Assembly: GCF_000807925.1 (NCBI RefSeq)
Contig: NZ_JRVC01000027.1
Location: forward strand, 1-57,567
DNA from: Novosphingobium subterraneum
GTDB taxonomy: Bacteria; Pseudomonadota; Alphaproteobacteria; Sphingomonadales; Sphingomonadaceae
Reading direction: 5' to 3'
Length of the DNA stretch: 57,567 nt
Below, piece by piece: positions 15,538 to 23,224 of the stretch. The notes beneath the pieces were generated by a model. The model saw only the letters and a list, made by a program, of their open reading frames with translations, did not search any database and was not told where the DNA came from. The position numbers and the translations under genes were made by a program. Position 1 is the first letter of the stretch; the number at the start of each line of letters is the position of its first letter.

Positions 15538-16128
15538 ATGTCCATAGCCGAGATGATCGCCTCCAGCCCGACGGCCGCCGTCATCAGCAATCCGCGTTTG
15601 CCGGACAACCCGATCATTGCCTGCAATGACGCGTTCGTCGAACTGACCGGATACCCGCGAGAGGAGATCATCGGCCGCAACTGCCGCTTCCTCCGCGGGC
15701 CCACGACGGAGGACGACAAGGCGAGGGTCCTGCGTGAAGGCATTCACCGCAAGCAACCGGTGATGGTCGAGATCATCAACTACAAGAAGGACGGCACCCG
15801 CTTCCGCAACGCGGTGATGGTCGCGCCGATCTTCGATGCCGAAGGCGAAGTTGAATACTTCCTTGGCTCCCAGGTCGAACTGCCCGAAGAACAGGGCGCA
15901 GCCAACGACGTGCGCCGCAATGGCGCTGCCGAACGCGTCGAACGCCTCAGCCGTCGCCAGAAGGAAATCCTCGTGCTCATGGCGGCCGGAAAGCTCAACA
16001 AGCAGATCGCCTACGAACTGGGCCTTAGCGAACGCACCGTGAAGATGCACCGCTCCGCCGTGCTCAAGGGGCTGGACGTGAAGACCAGCGCCGATGCCAT
16101 CCGCGTGGCGATCGAAGCCGGGTTCTGA
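15538..16128 (+). CDS. EL222-like LOV-HTH blue-light transcription factor
   Basis: 196 aa from ATG 15538; in-frame ATG 15508 would add 10 residues and starts back to 15445 are open, but those would run through the putative operator. The LOV domain (about 5-115) carries the flavin-reactive Cys in GRNCRFLRG (about residue 49), the flavin-contacting NYKKDGTRFRNAVMVAPIF and the signalling Gln in YFLGSQVEL. The LuxR-type HTH (about 133-192) reads LSRRQKEILVLMAAGKLNKQ, then TVKMHRSAVLKGLDVKTSAD. The order and motifs match Erythrobacter litoralis EL222, which dimerises and binds DNA on blue-light adduct formation. It is divergent from folE and convergent with an HWE kinase. Confidence 0.93.
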   Translation: MSIAEMIASSPTAAVISNPRLPDNPIIACNDAFVELTGYPREEIIGRNCRFLRGPTTEDDKARVLREGIHRKQPVMVEIINYKKDGTRFRNAVMVAPIFDAEGEVEYFLGSQVELPEEQGAANDVRRNGAAERVERLSRRQKEILVLMAAGKLNKQIAYELGLSERTVKMHRSAVLKGLDVKTSADAIRVAIEAGF

Positions 16129-16150
16129 CGCCCGTCAGCGGTTCAGGAGC

Positions 16151-17179
16151 TCAGCGCTCTAGCGGCCGCACGCCCTCGATGCGCATTTCGCACCACACGC
16201 CAGCCGGATCGAAGTTCAACTCCAGTCCTTCGATCCCCGGCTGCGGCACCAGCAGCCGCGAACCTATGCCCGGGCGCTCGGGGCTGATAACGCGCGGGCC
16301 GCCTTTCTCCGCCCACAAGATATAGAGCGTCGAACCCGACGGGCCGATGAACCAGCTCAGCTCCACATGGCCCCGCCCGCCCGACAGTGCGCCGTACTTT
16401 ACCGCATTGGTGCACAACTCGTGCAAAGCCATGATCAGCGGAATGCAGCTTCCAGCCGGCAGCACGCACGGTTCTCCCGTCATGCGGATGCGGTCGTCGT
16501 GTTCGAACGGGGCGACCGTGTCGCGCACGAGTTGCGGCAGCCGTCCTTCCGCCTCTGCGCCGATCTGCAAGAGATCGCTCGCAGCGGCAAGCCCTTCGAT
16601 CCGCAGGCTGAACTCCTTGTAGAAATCCATCGCCGATGCCGCCTTGGGCCCGCGCGAGGCGAGCGCCTGGATCAGCGTCAGCATGTTGCGCACGCGGTGG
16701 CGCAGCTCGCGATTGTAGCGCTCCTGCTCGGCATTGACGACCGCGATCCGCCGCATCGCCCCGCGCAGGATGCTGCCGATCAGGACTGTCAGCCCGCCCG
16801 AGAACACGAACAGCATGAAGAGCAGGCTGCGCACGACGCTCATCTGCGAGAACCAGGGTTCGCCCCCGAAAAGCCGCTGTGCCAGCAGGGAAGCAACAAC
16901 CAGGTAGGTCAGGGCGTAGCGCAGTTCGAGTGCGAGCGATGCAATCAGCAAGGCGGGCCAATAGGTCACGAACGGCCGCCCGAGCGCACCCATGTCGAGC
17001 GAGGCGCGCAATATCGTGGGCACGAAAAGCAGCACCGCAATCCACGCCAGCGATTCCGCAGGGGTGCGATCAGGATTGACCAGCGCACGCACGACACGTG
17101 CCTGACGTGTCTCGCCATTTGCCAAGCTTGCACCCCCATTTTCGATTGGACCGGCTCTTTTTTCGACGGCTTGGTCCAA
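16151..17179 (-). CDS. HWE/HisKA_2-type membrane sensor histidine kinase
   Basis: 342 aa as drawn from TTG 17179; the start is uncertain. Hydrophobic segments at about 46-60, 70-100 and 112-135 suggest four membrane helices. The phospho-acceptor region is NRELRHRVRNMLTLIQALAS (about 157-175). The ATPase domain has ALHELCTNAVKYGALS, the His-containing N-box typical of HWE kinases, and a short C-terminal G-region. HWE kinases are largely alphaproteobacterial and often feed general-stress or light signalling; no PAS or LOV domain is present here. No response regulator lies next to it. It is convergent with the LOV-HTH gene, 22 bases away. Confidence 0.85.
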   Translation of the reverse strand: MDQAVEKRAGPIENGGASLANGETRQARVVRALVNPDRTPAESLAWIAVLLFVPTILRASLDMGALGRPFVTYWPALLIASLALELRYALTYLVVASLLAQRLFGGEPWFSQMSVVRSLLFMLFVFSGGLTVLIGSILRGAMRRIAVVNAEQERYNRELRHRVRNMLTLIQALASRGPKAASAMDFYKEFSLRIEGLAAASDLLQIGAEAEGRLPQLVRDTVAPFEHDDRIRMTGEPCVLPAGSCIPLIMALHELCTNAVKYGALSGGRGHVELSWFIGPSGSTLYILWAEKGGPRVISPERPGIGSRLLVPQPGIEGLELNFDPAGVWCEMRIEGVRPLER

Positions 17180-17188
17180 TTCGGACCA
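17172..17188. promoter_or_regulatory. Perfect dyad at the start of the HWE kinase gene
   Basis: TGGTCC-AATTC-GGACCA is a perfect 6-bp inverted repeat overlapping the proposed translational start of the kinase gene. The half-site GGTCC also occurs in the candidate LOV-HTH site at 15480-15496. It may be an operator; no binding partner is shown. Confidence 0.4.
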
Positions 17189-17251
17189 TACTAGCGTCGC
17201 CGGATTTACAAGTGCAAGAATTTTCGGGTTTTTTATGTACCGCGCGTCACA

Positions 17252-17632
17252 TCAATCCACGGGAGCCAGCGCGGCGAAATCCACCCGCGTCGGCGCCGCT
17301 AGGCGCAGCACGTCGGCCATGGCGATAACCTCGGCTATCGCTGTCGCTTCTTGCACCGTCAGGCCCGAGAAATCGGGCAGGAATGCCCGGCAGGTCTGCA
17401 GCAGATTGGCAGGCGAACGCTCCAGTTCGGAACGATAGGCTTCCAGAGTCCGGCAACCGTCGATCTCGCTCCACGCAATGCCGCTGGGAGAGGGGCGTTC
17501 GTGATAGGCCCAGAGCGCATGGATCGCGCGCTCCACCGCCATCTGCACCTGCTCGACCACCAGCGCGCCCGAGGCGCGAGCCTTAAGGCGTTGGCGGTAG
17601 CGGCGCTGACGTTCGGCGTTGGTAAGGGGCAT
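17252..17632 (-). CDS. Hypothetical basic/helical protein
   Basis: 126 aa from ATG 17632. The N-terminus PLTNAERQRRYRQRLKAR is strongly basic and helical, a form seen in many short alphaproteobacterial and phage-associated hypotheticals. The rest is helical with a central YHERPSPSGIAWSEIDGC patch. No catalytic motif or membrane segment. It is 72 bases upstream of the HWE kinase on the same strand and divergent from ligA (176-base gap). Function not recognised. Confidence 0.6.
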   Translation of the reverse strand: MPLTNAERQRRYRQRLKARASGALVVEQVQMAVERAIHALWAYHERPSPSGIAWSEIDGCRTLEAYRSELERSPANLLQTCRAFLPDFSGLTVQEATAIAEVIAMADVLRLAAPTRVDFAALAPVD

Positions 17633-17808
17633 GAACTTGATTTTACACGTGAACCCGCCCCGTTCAAACTCCGTTACGTTACTTATGCCGCTGGCCGAAG
17701 TTTGACCTGCATCAAGGCCGAGATTGTATGTGTTGCATATGATCTTGGCAGGCGCCGCATCGAAGGCCTGTTCGATTCGGCGACAAGATCGCTTGGGAGA
17801 CCAGATGC

Positions 17809-18207
17809 ATGGAACACCATCAGACCCCGTCCGCCGCTGCCCGCGAACAGACCTTGCGCCGTGCCATCCCCCTGTTCGACGGCGCCCCGGCCTCGCGCGG
17901 CTATGAACTCAATGCCATGTGCTTTTCGTTCAACGAGAAAGCCAACCGCGATGCCTTCCTTGCCGATGAGGAAGCCTATTGCGCCCGCTTCGACCTGACG
18001 CCGCAACAGCGCAAGGCCGTCGCCGAGCGCGACGTGCTGGCCATGCTCGAGGCTGGCGGCAACGTCTATTACCTTGCCAAGCTTGCCGGCATCTTCGGCC
18101 TTGGCGTGCAGGACCTCGGCGCCCTCCAGACCGGCATGTCCGTCGACCAGTTCAAGGCCATGCTCGTCGAATGGGCAGCCAAGATCCCCACCAAGGAGAA
18201 TGCATGA
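17809..18207 (+). CDS. ligA: Protocatechuate 4,5-dioxygenase, alpha subunit (LigA type)
   Basis: 132 aa, close to the 139 aa of Sphingobium LigA. The LigA subunit caps the active site of the LigAB extradiol ring-cleavage enzyme. Visible family blocks: SRGYELNAMCFSFNEKANRD, then LTPQQRKAVAERDVLAMLEA and GGNVYYLAKLAGIFGLGVQD. A GGGAG site precedes the ATG, and AAGGAG near its end serves the downstream gene. It overlaps ligB (ATGATGA). The enzyme opens protocatechuate-like catechols between C4 and C5; the exact substrate here is inferred. Confidence 0.88.
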   Translation: MEHHQTPSAAAREQTLRRAIPLFDGAPASRGYELNAMCFSFNEKANRDAFLADEEAYCARFDLTPQQRKAVAERDVLAMLEAGGNVYYLAKLAGIFGLGVQDLGALQTGMSVDQFKAMLVEWAAKIPTKENA

Positions 18208-19049
18208 TGGCACAAGTCATCGGCGGCTATTTCACCAGCCACGTCCCCGGCATTGGCGGCGCGATCATGCGCGGCGATCAGGACACGCCCTACTGGAAGC
18301 CGTTCTTCCAGGGCTTCCCACCGATCCGCGAATGGCTGGCGCAAGCGAAGCCAGACGTCGCCGTGGTCTTCTCCAACGATCATGGCCTGAACTTCTTCCT
18401 CGACAAGATGCCGACCTTCGCGGTTGGCGCAGCGCCTTCGTACGACAACGCCGACGAAGGCTGGGGCCTGCCGGTCTACAAGAGCTTCGAGGGCCACCCG
18501 GCGCTTTCCTGGCACCTGATCGACAGCCTGGTGCGCGACGAGTTCGACATCACCACCTGCCAGAAGATGCTGGTCGACCACGCCGTGTCGATCCCGTTCG
18601 AACTAGCCTATCCCGGTGTCGAGACATGGCCGATCAAGCTTGTGCCGATATCGATCAACACCGTGCAGTATCCGTTGCCTAGCCCGAAGCGGTGTCTGGC
18701 GCTGGGCCGTGCGGTCCACCGCGCCCTGCAATCGTGGGGCGGGGACGAGCGCGTGCTGATATGCGGCACAGGGGGCCTGTCGCACCAGCTCGACGGTCCG
18801 CGCGCCGGCTTCATGAACCCGGACTACGACCTGTTCTGTCTGGATAACCTGGCGAGCAACCCGGAAGCACTGACCGGCCACACTGCCGAGGAAGTGGCCG
18901 AGCTTGCCGGCACCCAAGGTGTCGAGATCCTCAACTGGATCGCTGCACGCGGCGCCATGGGCGAACAGGGGATGAGCGAAGTCAGCCGCAACTACCACAT
19001 CCCGATCAGCAATACCGCCGCCGCGAGCCTGCTGCTGGAACCGGCTTAA
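18204..19049 (+). CDS. ligB: Protocatechuate 4,5-dioxygenase, beta (catalytic) subunit (LigB type)
   Basis: 281 aa from ATG 18204 (ATG 18207 is equally placed behind AAGGAG). This class III extradiol dioxygenase subunit binds Fe(II). Compared with Sphingobium LigB, the metal and catalytic residues are all present: His in TSHVPGIGG, His in FSNDHGLNFF, Glu in GVEILNWIAARGAMG and the catalytic His in GTGGLSHQLDGPRAG. It is about 20 residues shorter at the C-terminus. No ligC, ligI, ligJ or ligK genes follow, so the ring-cleavage product must be processed by genes elsewhere, or the substrate is not protocatechuate. Confidence 0.88.
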   Translation: MMAQVIGGYFTSHVPGIGGAIMRGDQDTPYWKPFFQGFPPIREWLAQAKPDVAVVFSNDHGLNFFLDKMPTFAVGAAPSYDNADEGWGLPVYKSFEGHPALSWHLIDSLVRDEFDITTCQKMLVDHAVSIPFELAYPGVETWPIKLVPISINTVQYPLPSPKRCLALGRAVHRALQSWGGDERVLICGTGGLSHQLDGPRAGFMNPDYDLFCLDNLASNPEALTGHTAEEVAELAGTQGVEILNWIAARGAMGEQGMSEVSRNYHIPISNTAAASLLLEPA

Positions 19050-19073
19050 AGCCAGGAGCCCATGGTCGGGAGC

Positions 19074-19472
19074 CTAGCTCCTGCGGCGGGTCTTGCGCGT
19101 CGTCTTCGCCGGAGCCTTGCGCTTCGGCGGAGGCGCGACCTTTGGCTGGATGTCCGGCCAGGCATCGGCAATCGCTGCCTGCACCACCATGCGGCCCTGC
19201 AGGGTCTGCGCTTCGTCATGGCTGGCGAGATAGGTTGCCACCACATCGCGCACCTGCCCCGCACTCACGTCGTCCGGCACCTTGGGCGGGCGCTCCATGC
19301 TGCGAAACCCGTCGAGCACGCCGATCACGTAGGACAGGCACATGGCCCTGTCGACCGGCGCCTTGGCCGAGCACGCCTCGTTCAGCTGCGCGCCGCTCAT
19401 CCACTCGGCGCGCGCAGGTGTGGCAAGCAGGGTCAACACGGCAAGAGCGGGAAAACAGCGCAACACGATCAA
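19074..19472 (-). CDS. Exported Rap1a/Tai-like domain protein
   Basis: 132 aa from a proposed TTG start at 19472 behind GGAG; the frame is open further upstream with no better start. A signal peptide (IVLRCFPALAVLTLLATPARA) is followed by the Rap1a-like block MSGAQLNEACSAKAPVDRAM with CLSYVIGVLDGF. Rap1a/Tai proteins are known as periplasmic immunity proteins against type VI amidase effectors, but single-domain homologues without a toxin are widespread. A lysine/arginine-rich tail (KRKAPAKTTRKTRRRS) is unusual. It is convergent with ligB, 24 bases away. No effector gene is adjacent. Confidence 0.65.
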   Translation of the reverse strand: MIVLRCFPALAVLTLLATPARAEWMSGAQLNEACSAKAPVDRAMCLSYVIGVLDGFRSMERPPKVPDDVSAGQVRDVVATYLASHDEAQTLQGRMVVQAAIADAWPDIQPKVAPPPKRKAPAKTTRKTRRRS

Positions 19473-19623
19473 GGCAACTCCGGGCAATCGACCATCCACA
19501 ACCCGCGTCAGGCGGTTTTGATCCTCGCTCTTGCCCCGGTGGCGCGACCATCGGCGATAGCGATGGCCGGATTGGCTGCTACTTGCACGCCCGAGTGAAA
19601 AGCGGACTTTCCGGATGCGACGC

Positions 19624-20034
19624 CTAACCAGACTCTGGCTCAATCCCATGATCCCCCATTCGGGGCACGACCCATCCGAGTATCACCGGCACTAAGCTGA
19701 TCATTAATCCGCCGATGTTGAAAGTTATATGATCCGAAAGACGCCACGTTGGCCCGATGCCGAACTGGAGGATCATCAAAAGCAACCATGCAGTGGATAG
19801 GTTCGCATTGCGAAGGCGATGATAAGTCATCATCGTAAGAGTAATCGCGGCAGAAACCCCGACAAGAAAAACAAGCCAAGCGGGGATGCCGATATTTACA
19901 GAAGCCAAAGCAACACAAATGATCGCTAAAAGCGTTGCCGATCCAATCCGGTAGCGCGGCCTCTCTGCGTAGCGTTTGATATTCATCTGCATCAATAGCG
20001 GCTTAAGATACGAACCATCCGTTTTCCACCCCAT
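19624..20034 (-). CDS. Hypothetical four-helix membrane protein, lower GC
   Basis: About 136 aa from ATG 20034; a TTG at 20052 and ATGs at 19992 or 19986 are alternatives. Hydrophobic segments near residues 35-70 (two helices), 80-96 and 105-123 suggest a small inner-membrane protein; the start reads MQMNIKRYAERPRYR. The coding sequence is visibly more AT-rich than its neighbours, which may indicate recent acquisition. No family recognised and no operon partner. Confidence 0.55.
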   Translation of the reverse strand: MGWKTDGSYLKPLLMQMNIKRYAERPRYRIGSATLLAIICVALASVNIGIPAWLVFLVGVSAAITLTMMTYHRLRNANLSTAWLLLMILQFGIGPTWRLSDHITFNIGGLMISLVPVILGWVVPRMGDHGIEPESG

Positions 20035-20229
20035 TCCTGCTGTTCGGAGCAAAGGTCGACAGCCCCGAAAGCTGCCGTGATCCCCGGTATGAACCAGCGA
20101 TCACGCCTTCTGTTGCAGGCACTGGACAAGAACGACCCATGGCGCCGGATCAGGTCAGGGGCCATTCGCTTCAGCAGAGCGCGGAAGCGTCAGTTCAGCC
20201 TAACCCCTCCACCACCCCCAGGGTCAGGA

Positions 20230-22515
20230 TCAGAACTTGTTGTCCCTCGGAAAGCCGTTGGGTGGCAGGCGGCCTGCAGCGCCGCGGGCGACCTTCCATG
20301 GCAGGAGGTCCTTCTCGACGCGGGTGCGGCCGGATTCGCCGCCCATCGTCCATGACAGGCCGTCTTCCAGCTTCAGCGTGATCACGTCCGACATCTCGCC
20401 ATCCTTGTAGCGCTGCAGGGTCACGCCCTGCCCCTTGGCGAGGAGCGGCACCTCAGACAGGGCGAAGATCACCAGCTTGCGGTTTTCGCCGATCACCGCG
20501 ACATGATCGTGCTCGGGCGCAATCTCGCGCACCACGGCCAGCTTCACGCCGGGCTTTGTGGAAACGACGCCGCGACCTTTTCGGGTTTCGGCGAGCAGTT
20601 CGTCCATCTCGGCGGCGAAGCCCCGGCCGGTGTTGGCGGCGAGCAGAAGCTGCCCCTTGGGCTTGTAGACGGTGACGCTGACGATCTGCGCTTCCGGGTC
20701 GATATCGACCATGGTGCGGATCGGTTCGCCGAAGCCGCGCGCGCCGGGGAGCTTGTCGGCCCCCACGGTGTAGAAGCGGCCGTTGTCGACCGCGACGAGC
20801 AGCTTGTCGGTGGTCTGGCAGTGGAAGGCGAAGGCGGGGCCATCGCCTTCCTTGAACTTGAAGTCGCCATCTAGCGGAACGTGGCCCTTGGCCGCCCTGA
20901 TCCAGCCCCTGGCGGAGAGGATCACCGTGACCGGCTCCTTCTCGATCATCGCGTCCATGCTGAATTCGCGCGTCGGCGCGGCTTCGGCGATGGTGGTGCG
21001 GCGGCGGCCGAGCGGGGTGTCCTCGGCGTAGTCCTTGCGCAGGGCGCCCAAGTCGCGCTTGAGGCGGGTGCGCTGGCGGGCCGGGCTGTCGAGCAGCTTC
21101 TGCAGCTCCTCCTGCTCGGCCAGCAGTTCGTCACGCTCCTTGCGCAGCTCCATTTCCTCGAGCTTGCGGAGCGAGCGAAGGCGCATGTTGAGGATGGCTT
21201 CGGCCTGGCGGTCAGTCAGTTCGAACTCGGCCATCATCACCGGCTTGGGCTCATCCTCGGTGCGGATGATCTCGATGATCCGGTCGAGGTTGAGGTAGGC
21301 GATGATATAGCCGCCGAGCAGTTCCAGGCGGCTCGCGATCTTGTCCAGGCGGTGCTGCGAGCGGCGCAGCAGGATGTCGATCTGGCTGATCACCCATTCC
21401 TGCAGCACCAGCTTCAGGCCCAGAACCCCCGGCGTGCGGTGCGAATCCAGCACGTTGAGGTTGAGGCCGAAGCGGTTTTCGAGATCGGTCAGCTTGTAGA
21501 GCGATTCCTTGAGCAACTCTGGATCGACGTTGCGGCTCTTCGGGATCAGGACGAGGCGGATCTGCTCGTCGGATTCGTCGCGGATATCCTCGAGGATCGG
21601 CAGCTTCTTGTCGGCAATGAGCTGGGCGATCTGTTCGATCAGCTTGCTCTTCTGCACCATGTAGGGGATTTCGGAGACGACCAGCTGCCACTGCCCGCCG
21701 CCCAGTTTTTCGACGCCGGTTTCTTCCCAGTTTCCCGCCTCGTCACGGCCTGTGGAAAAGCGCCCGCGCACGCGGATCGCGCCGCGCCCGGTTTCATAGG
21801 CGTGGGAGATGACGGCGGGACTATCGACGATGACGCCGCCGGTCGGCAGGTCCGGGCCGTGGAACACTTCCATCAGCTGGCTGTGTTCGGCGTGGGGATT
21901 GTCGATCAGCAGCAATGCGGCGTCGATGATCTCGGCGACATTGTGGCTGGGGATGTTGGTCGCCATGCCCACGGCGATGCCGCTGGAGCCGTTGGCGAGC
22001 AGATTGGGGAACAGGCCGGGGAAGATTTCCGGCTCCTCGTCCTCACCGTTGTAGGTGGGGACGAAATTGACGGTGCCTTCGTCGAGCCCGGCCATCAGCT
22101 GCATCGCCGTGCGCGTCAGGCGAGCTTCGGTGTAGCGGTAGGCGGCGGCGTTATCGCCATCGACGTTGCCGAAGTTGCCCTGCCCCTCGACCAGCGGATA
22201 GCGCAGCGACCAGTCCTGCGCGAGGCGGACCATGGCATCGTAGACCGAGGCATCGCCATGGGGGTGATACTTGCCGATCACATCGCCCACCACGCGCGCC
22301 GACTTCTTGAAGGCGTCGGTGGGGTTGAGCTTCAGCTGGCGCATCGCCCAGAGCAGGCGGCGGTGGACCGGCTTCAGTCCATCGCGCAGATCGGGGAGCG
22401 AACGCGCGGTGATCGTGGAGAGCGCGTAGACGAGGTAGCGCTCCGACAGTGCGGAATCGAACGGGGCATCGACGATTGCGTCGAAAGGATCGGGCTCGGT
22501 CGTGTCTGTCGCCAT
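20230..22515 (-). CDS. parC: DNA topoisomerase IV subunit A
   Basis: 761 aa from ATG 22515. ParC forms the DNA-breaking half of topoisomerase IV, which decatenates daughter chromosomes. Motifs: DLRDGLKPVHRRLLWAMRQL, KYHPHGDASVYDAMVRLAQD, and the catalytic Tyr in DNAAAYRYTEARLTR. The coiled-coil gate (about 400-480) and a shorter C-terminal beta-propeller follow, as in ParC rather than GyrA. At the position of E. coli ParC Ser80 this protein has Ala (GDA instead of GDS), a substitution linked to quinolone insensitivity in other enzymes. parE is not in the window. Confidence 0.93.
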   Translation of the reverse strand: MATDTTEPDPFDAIVDAPFDSALSERYLVYALSTITARSLPDLRDGLKPVHRRLLWAMRQLKLNPTDAFKKSARVVGDVIGKYHPHGDASVYDAMVRLAQDWSLRYPLVEGQGNFGNVDGDNAAAYRYTEARLTRTAMQLMAGLDEGTVNFVPTYNGEDEEPEIFPGLFPNLLANGSSGIAVGMATNIPSHNVAEIIDAALLLIDNPHAEHSQLMEVFHGPDLPTGGVIVDSPAVISHAYETGRGAIRVRGRFSTGRDEAGNWEETGVEKLGGGQWQLVVSEIPYMVQKSKLIEQIAQLIADKKLPILEDIRDESDEQIRLVLIPKSRNVDPELLKESLYKLTDLENRFGLNLNVLDSHRTPGVLGLKLVLQEWVISQIDILLRRSQHRLDKIASRLELLGGYIIAYLNLDRIIEIIRTEDEPKPVMMAEFELTDRQAEAILNMRLRSLRKLEEMELRKERDELLAEQEELQKLLDSPARQRTRLKRDLGALRKDYAEDTPLGRRRTTIAEAAPTREFSMDAMIEKEPVTVILSARGWIRAAKGHVPLDGDFKFKEGDGPAFAFHCQTTDKLLVAVDNGRFYTVGADKLPGARGFGEPIRTMVDIDPEAQIVSVTVYKPKGQLLLAANTGRGFAAEMDELLAETRKGRGVVSTKPGVKLAVVREIAPEHDHVAVIGENRKLVIFALSEVPLLAKGQGVTLQRYKDGEMSDVITLKLEDGLSWTMGGESGRTRVEKDLLPWKVARGAAGRLPPNGFPRDNKF

Positions 22516-22634
22516 GGTTGGAACGCCTTAGCAACACGTCCGTCCGTGCGGAAGTCACGGAACAACCGCAGTCCCCGGCAATTCTTGGGGGGAACGGGCA
22601 AATGCCGCCCCGAATTCCCCCAAAGGAGATTTTC

Positions 22635-23162
22635 ATGAGCAAGCGCGTGCTGATCGTCGCGACCGACGGATTCGAACAGTCGGAACTCGAAGGCCCCAAG
22701 AAGGCGTTGGAAGACGCCGGAATCGAAACCGTGGTTGCCAGCCTCAAGGCAGGTTCGATCACCGGCTGGAAGGACAAGAACTGGGGCGATGCCGTCGCGG
22801 TCAACATCACGCTCGATGAAGTGGACGCCAACGAATACGACGCGCTGCTGCTTCCCGGCGGCCAGATGAACCCGGACATCCTGCGCATGGACGACCGCGC
22901 GGTCGACATCGTCAATGAGTTCGACGATCTCGACAAGCCGATCGCCGCGATCTGCCACGGCCCTTGGCTTCTCGTGGAGGCTGACATCGTCGACGGCCGC
23001 ACCGTCACCGGGTGGCCCTCGATCATGACTGACCTTGCCAACGCCGGTGCCGACGTCGTGGACGAGGAAGTCGCCGTGGACGGCAACCTGATCACCAGCC
23101 GCAAGCCTGACGACATTCCCGCGTTCTCGAAGGCGCTGATCGAGATGCTGGCTGACGACTGA
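22635..23162 (+). CDS. DJ-1/PfpI-family protein
   Basis: 175 aa from ATG 22635, with a strong AAAGGAG site 6 bases upstream. Family members act as glyoxalase III, deglycase-like enzymes or chaperones. The nucleophile elbow AAICHGPWLLVEAD carries the conserved Cys followed by His, and the acidic residue that activates it lies in ATDGFEQSELEGPKKAL. Length is typical of the YhbO/PfpI branch. It is divergent from parC and followed by an imperfect hairpin before the AST genes. Probably a stress protein acting on carbonyl-modified targets; not provable from sequence. Confidence 0.88.
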   Translation: MSKRVLIVATDGFEQSELEGPKKALEDAGIETVVASLKAGSITGWKDKNWGDAVAVNITLDEVDANEYDALLLPGGQMNPDILRMDDRAVDIVNEFDDLDKPIAAICHGPWLLVEADIVDGRTVTGWPSIMTDLANAGADVVDEEVAVDGNLITSRKPDDIPAFSKALIEMLADD

Positions 23163-23173
23163 TACCACTTCTG

Positions 23174-23210
23174 GCGGTTTCCGGGGGTTCACCCCGCCCT
23201 CGGGAACCGC
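23174..23210. terminator. Intergenic hairpin after the PfpI gene
   Basis: GCGGTTTCC (23174-23182) pairs with GGGAACCGC (23202-23210) with one wobble, enclosing a further GGGG/CCCC pair. It lies between the PfpI stop and the M20 hydrolase start. No T-run, so it may be an attenuating or REP-like structure. Confidence 0.4.
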
Positions 23211-23224
23211 TAGGGTCGTATCAG

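Noticed and set aside
16151..17179. HWE kinase as a LOV photoreceptor kinase
   Set aside because: The input region is membrane helices only; no PAS/LOV Cys motif is present.
20881..22638. A 585-codon plus-strand open frame opposite parC
   Set aside because: Shadow of parC; no ribosome-binding site and no recognisable protein features.
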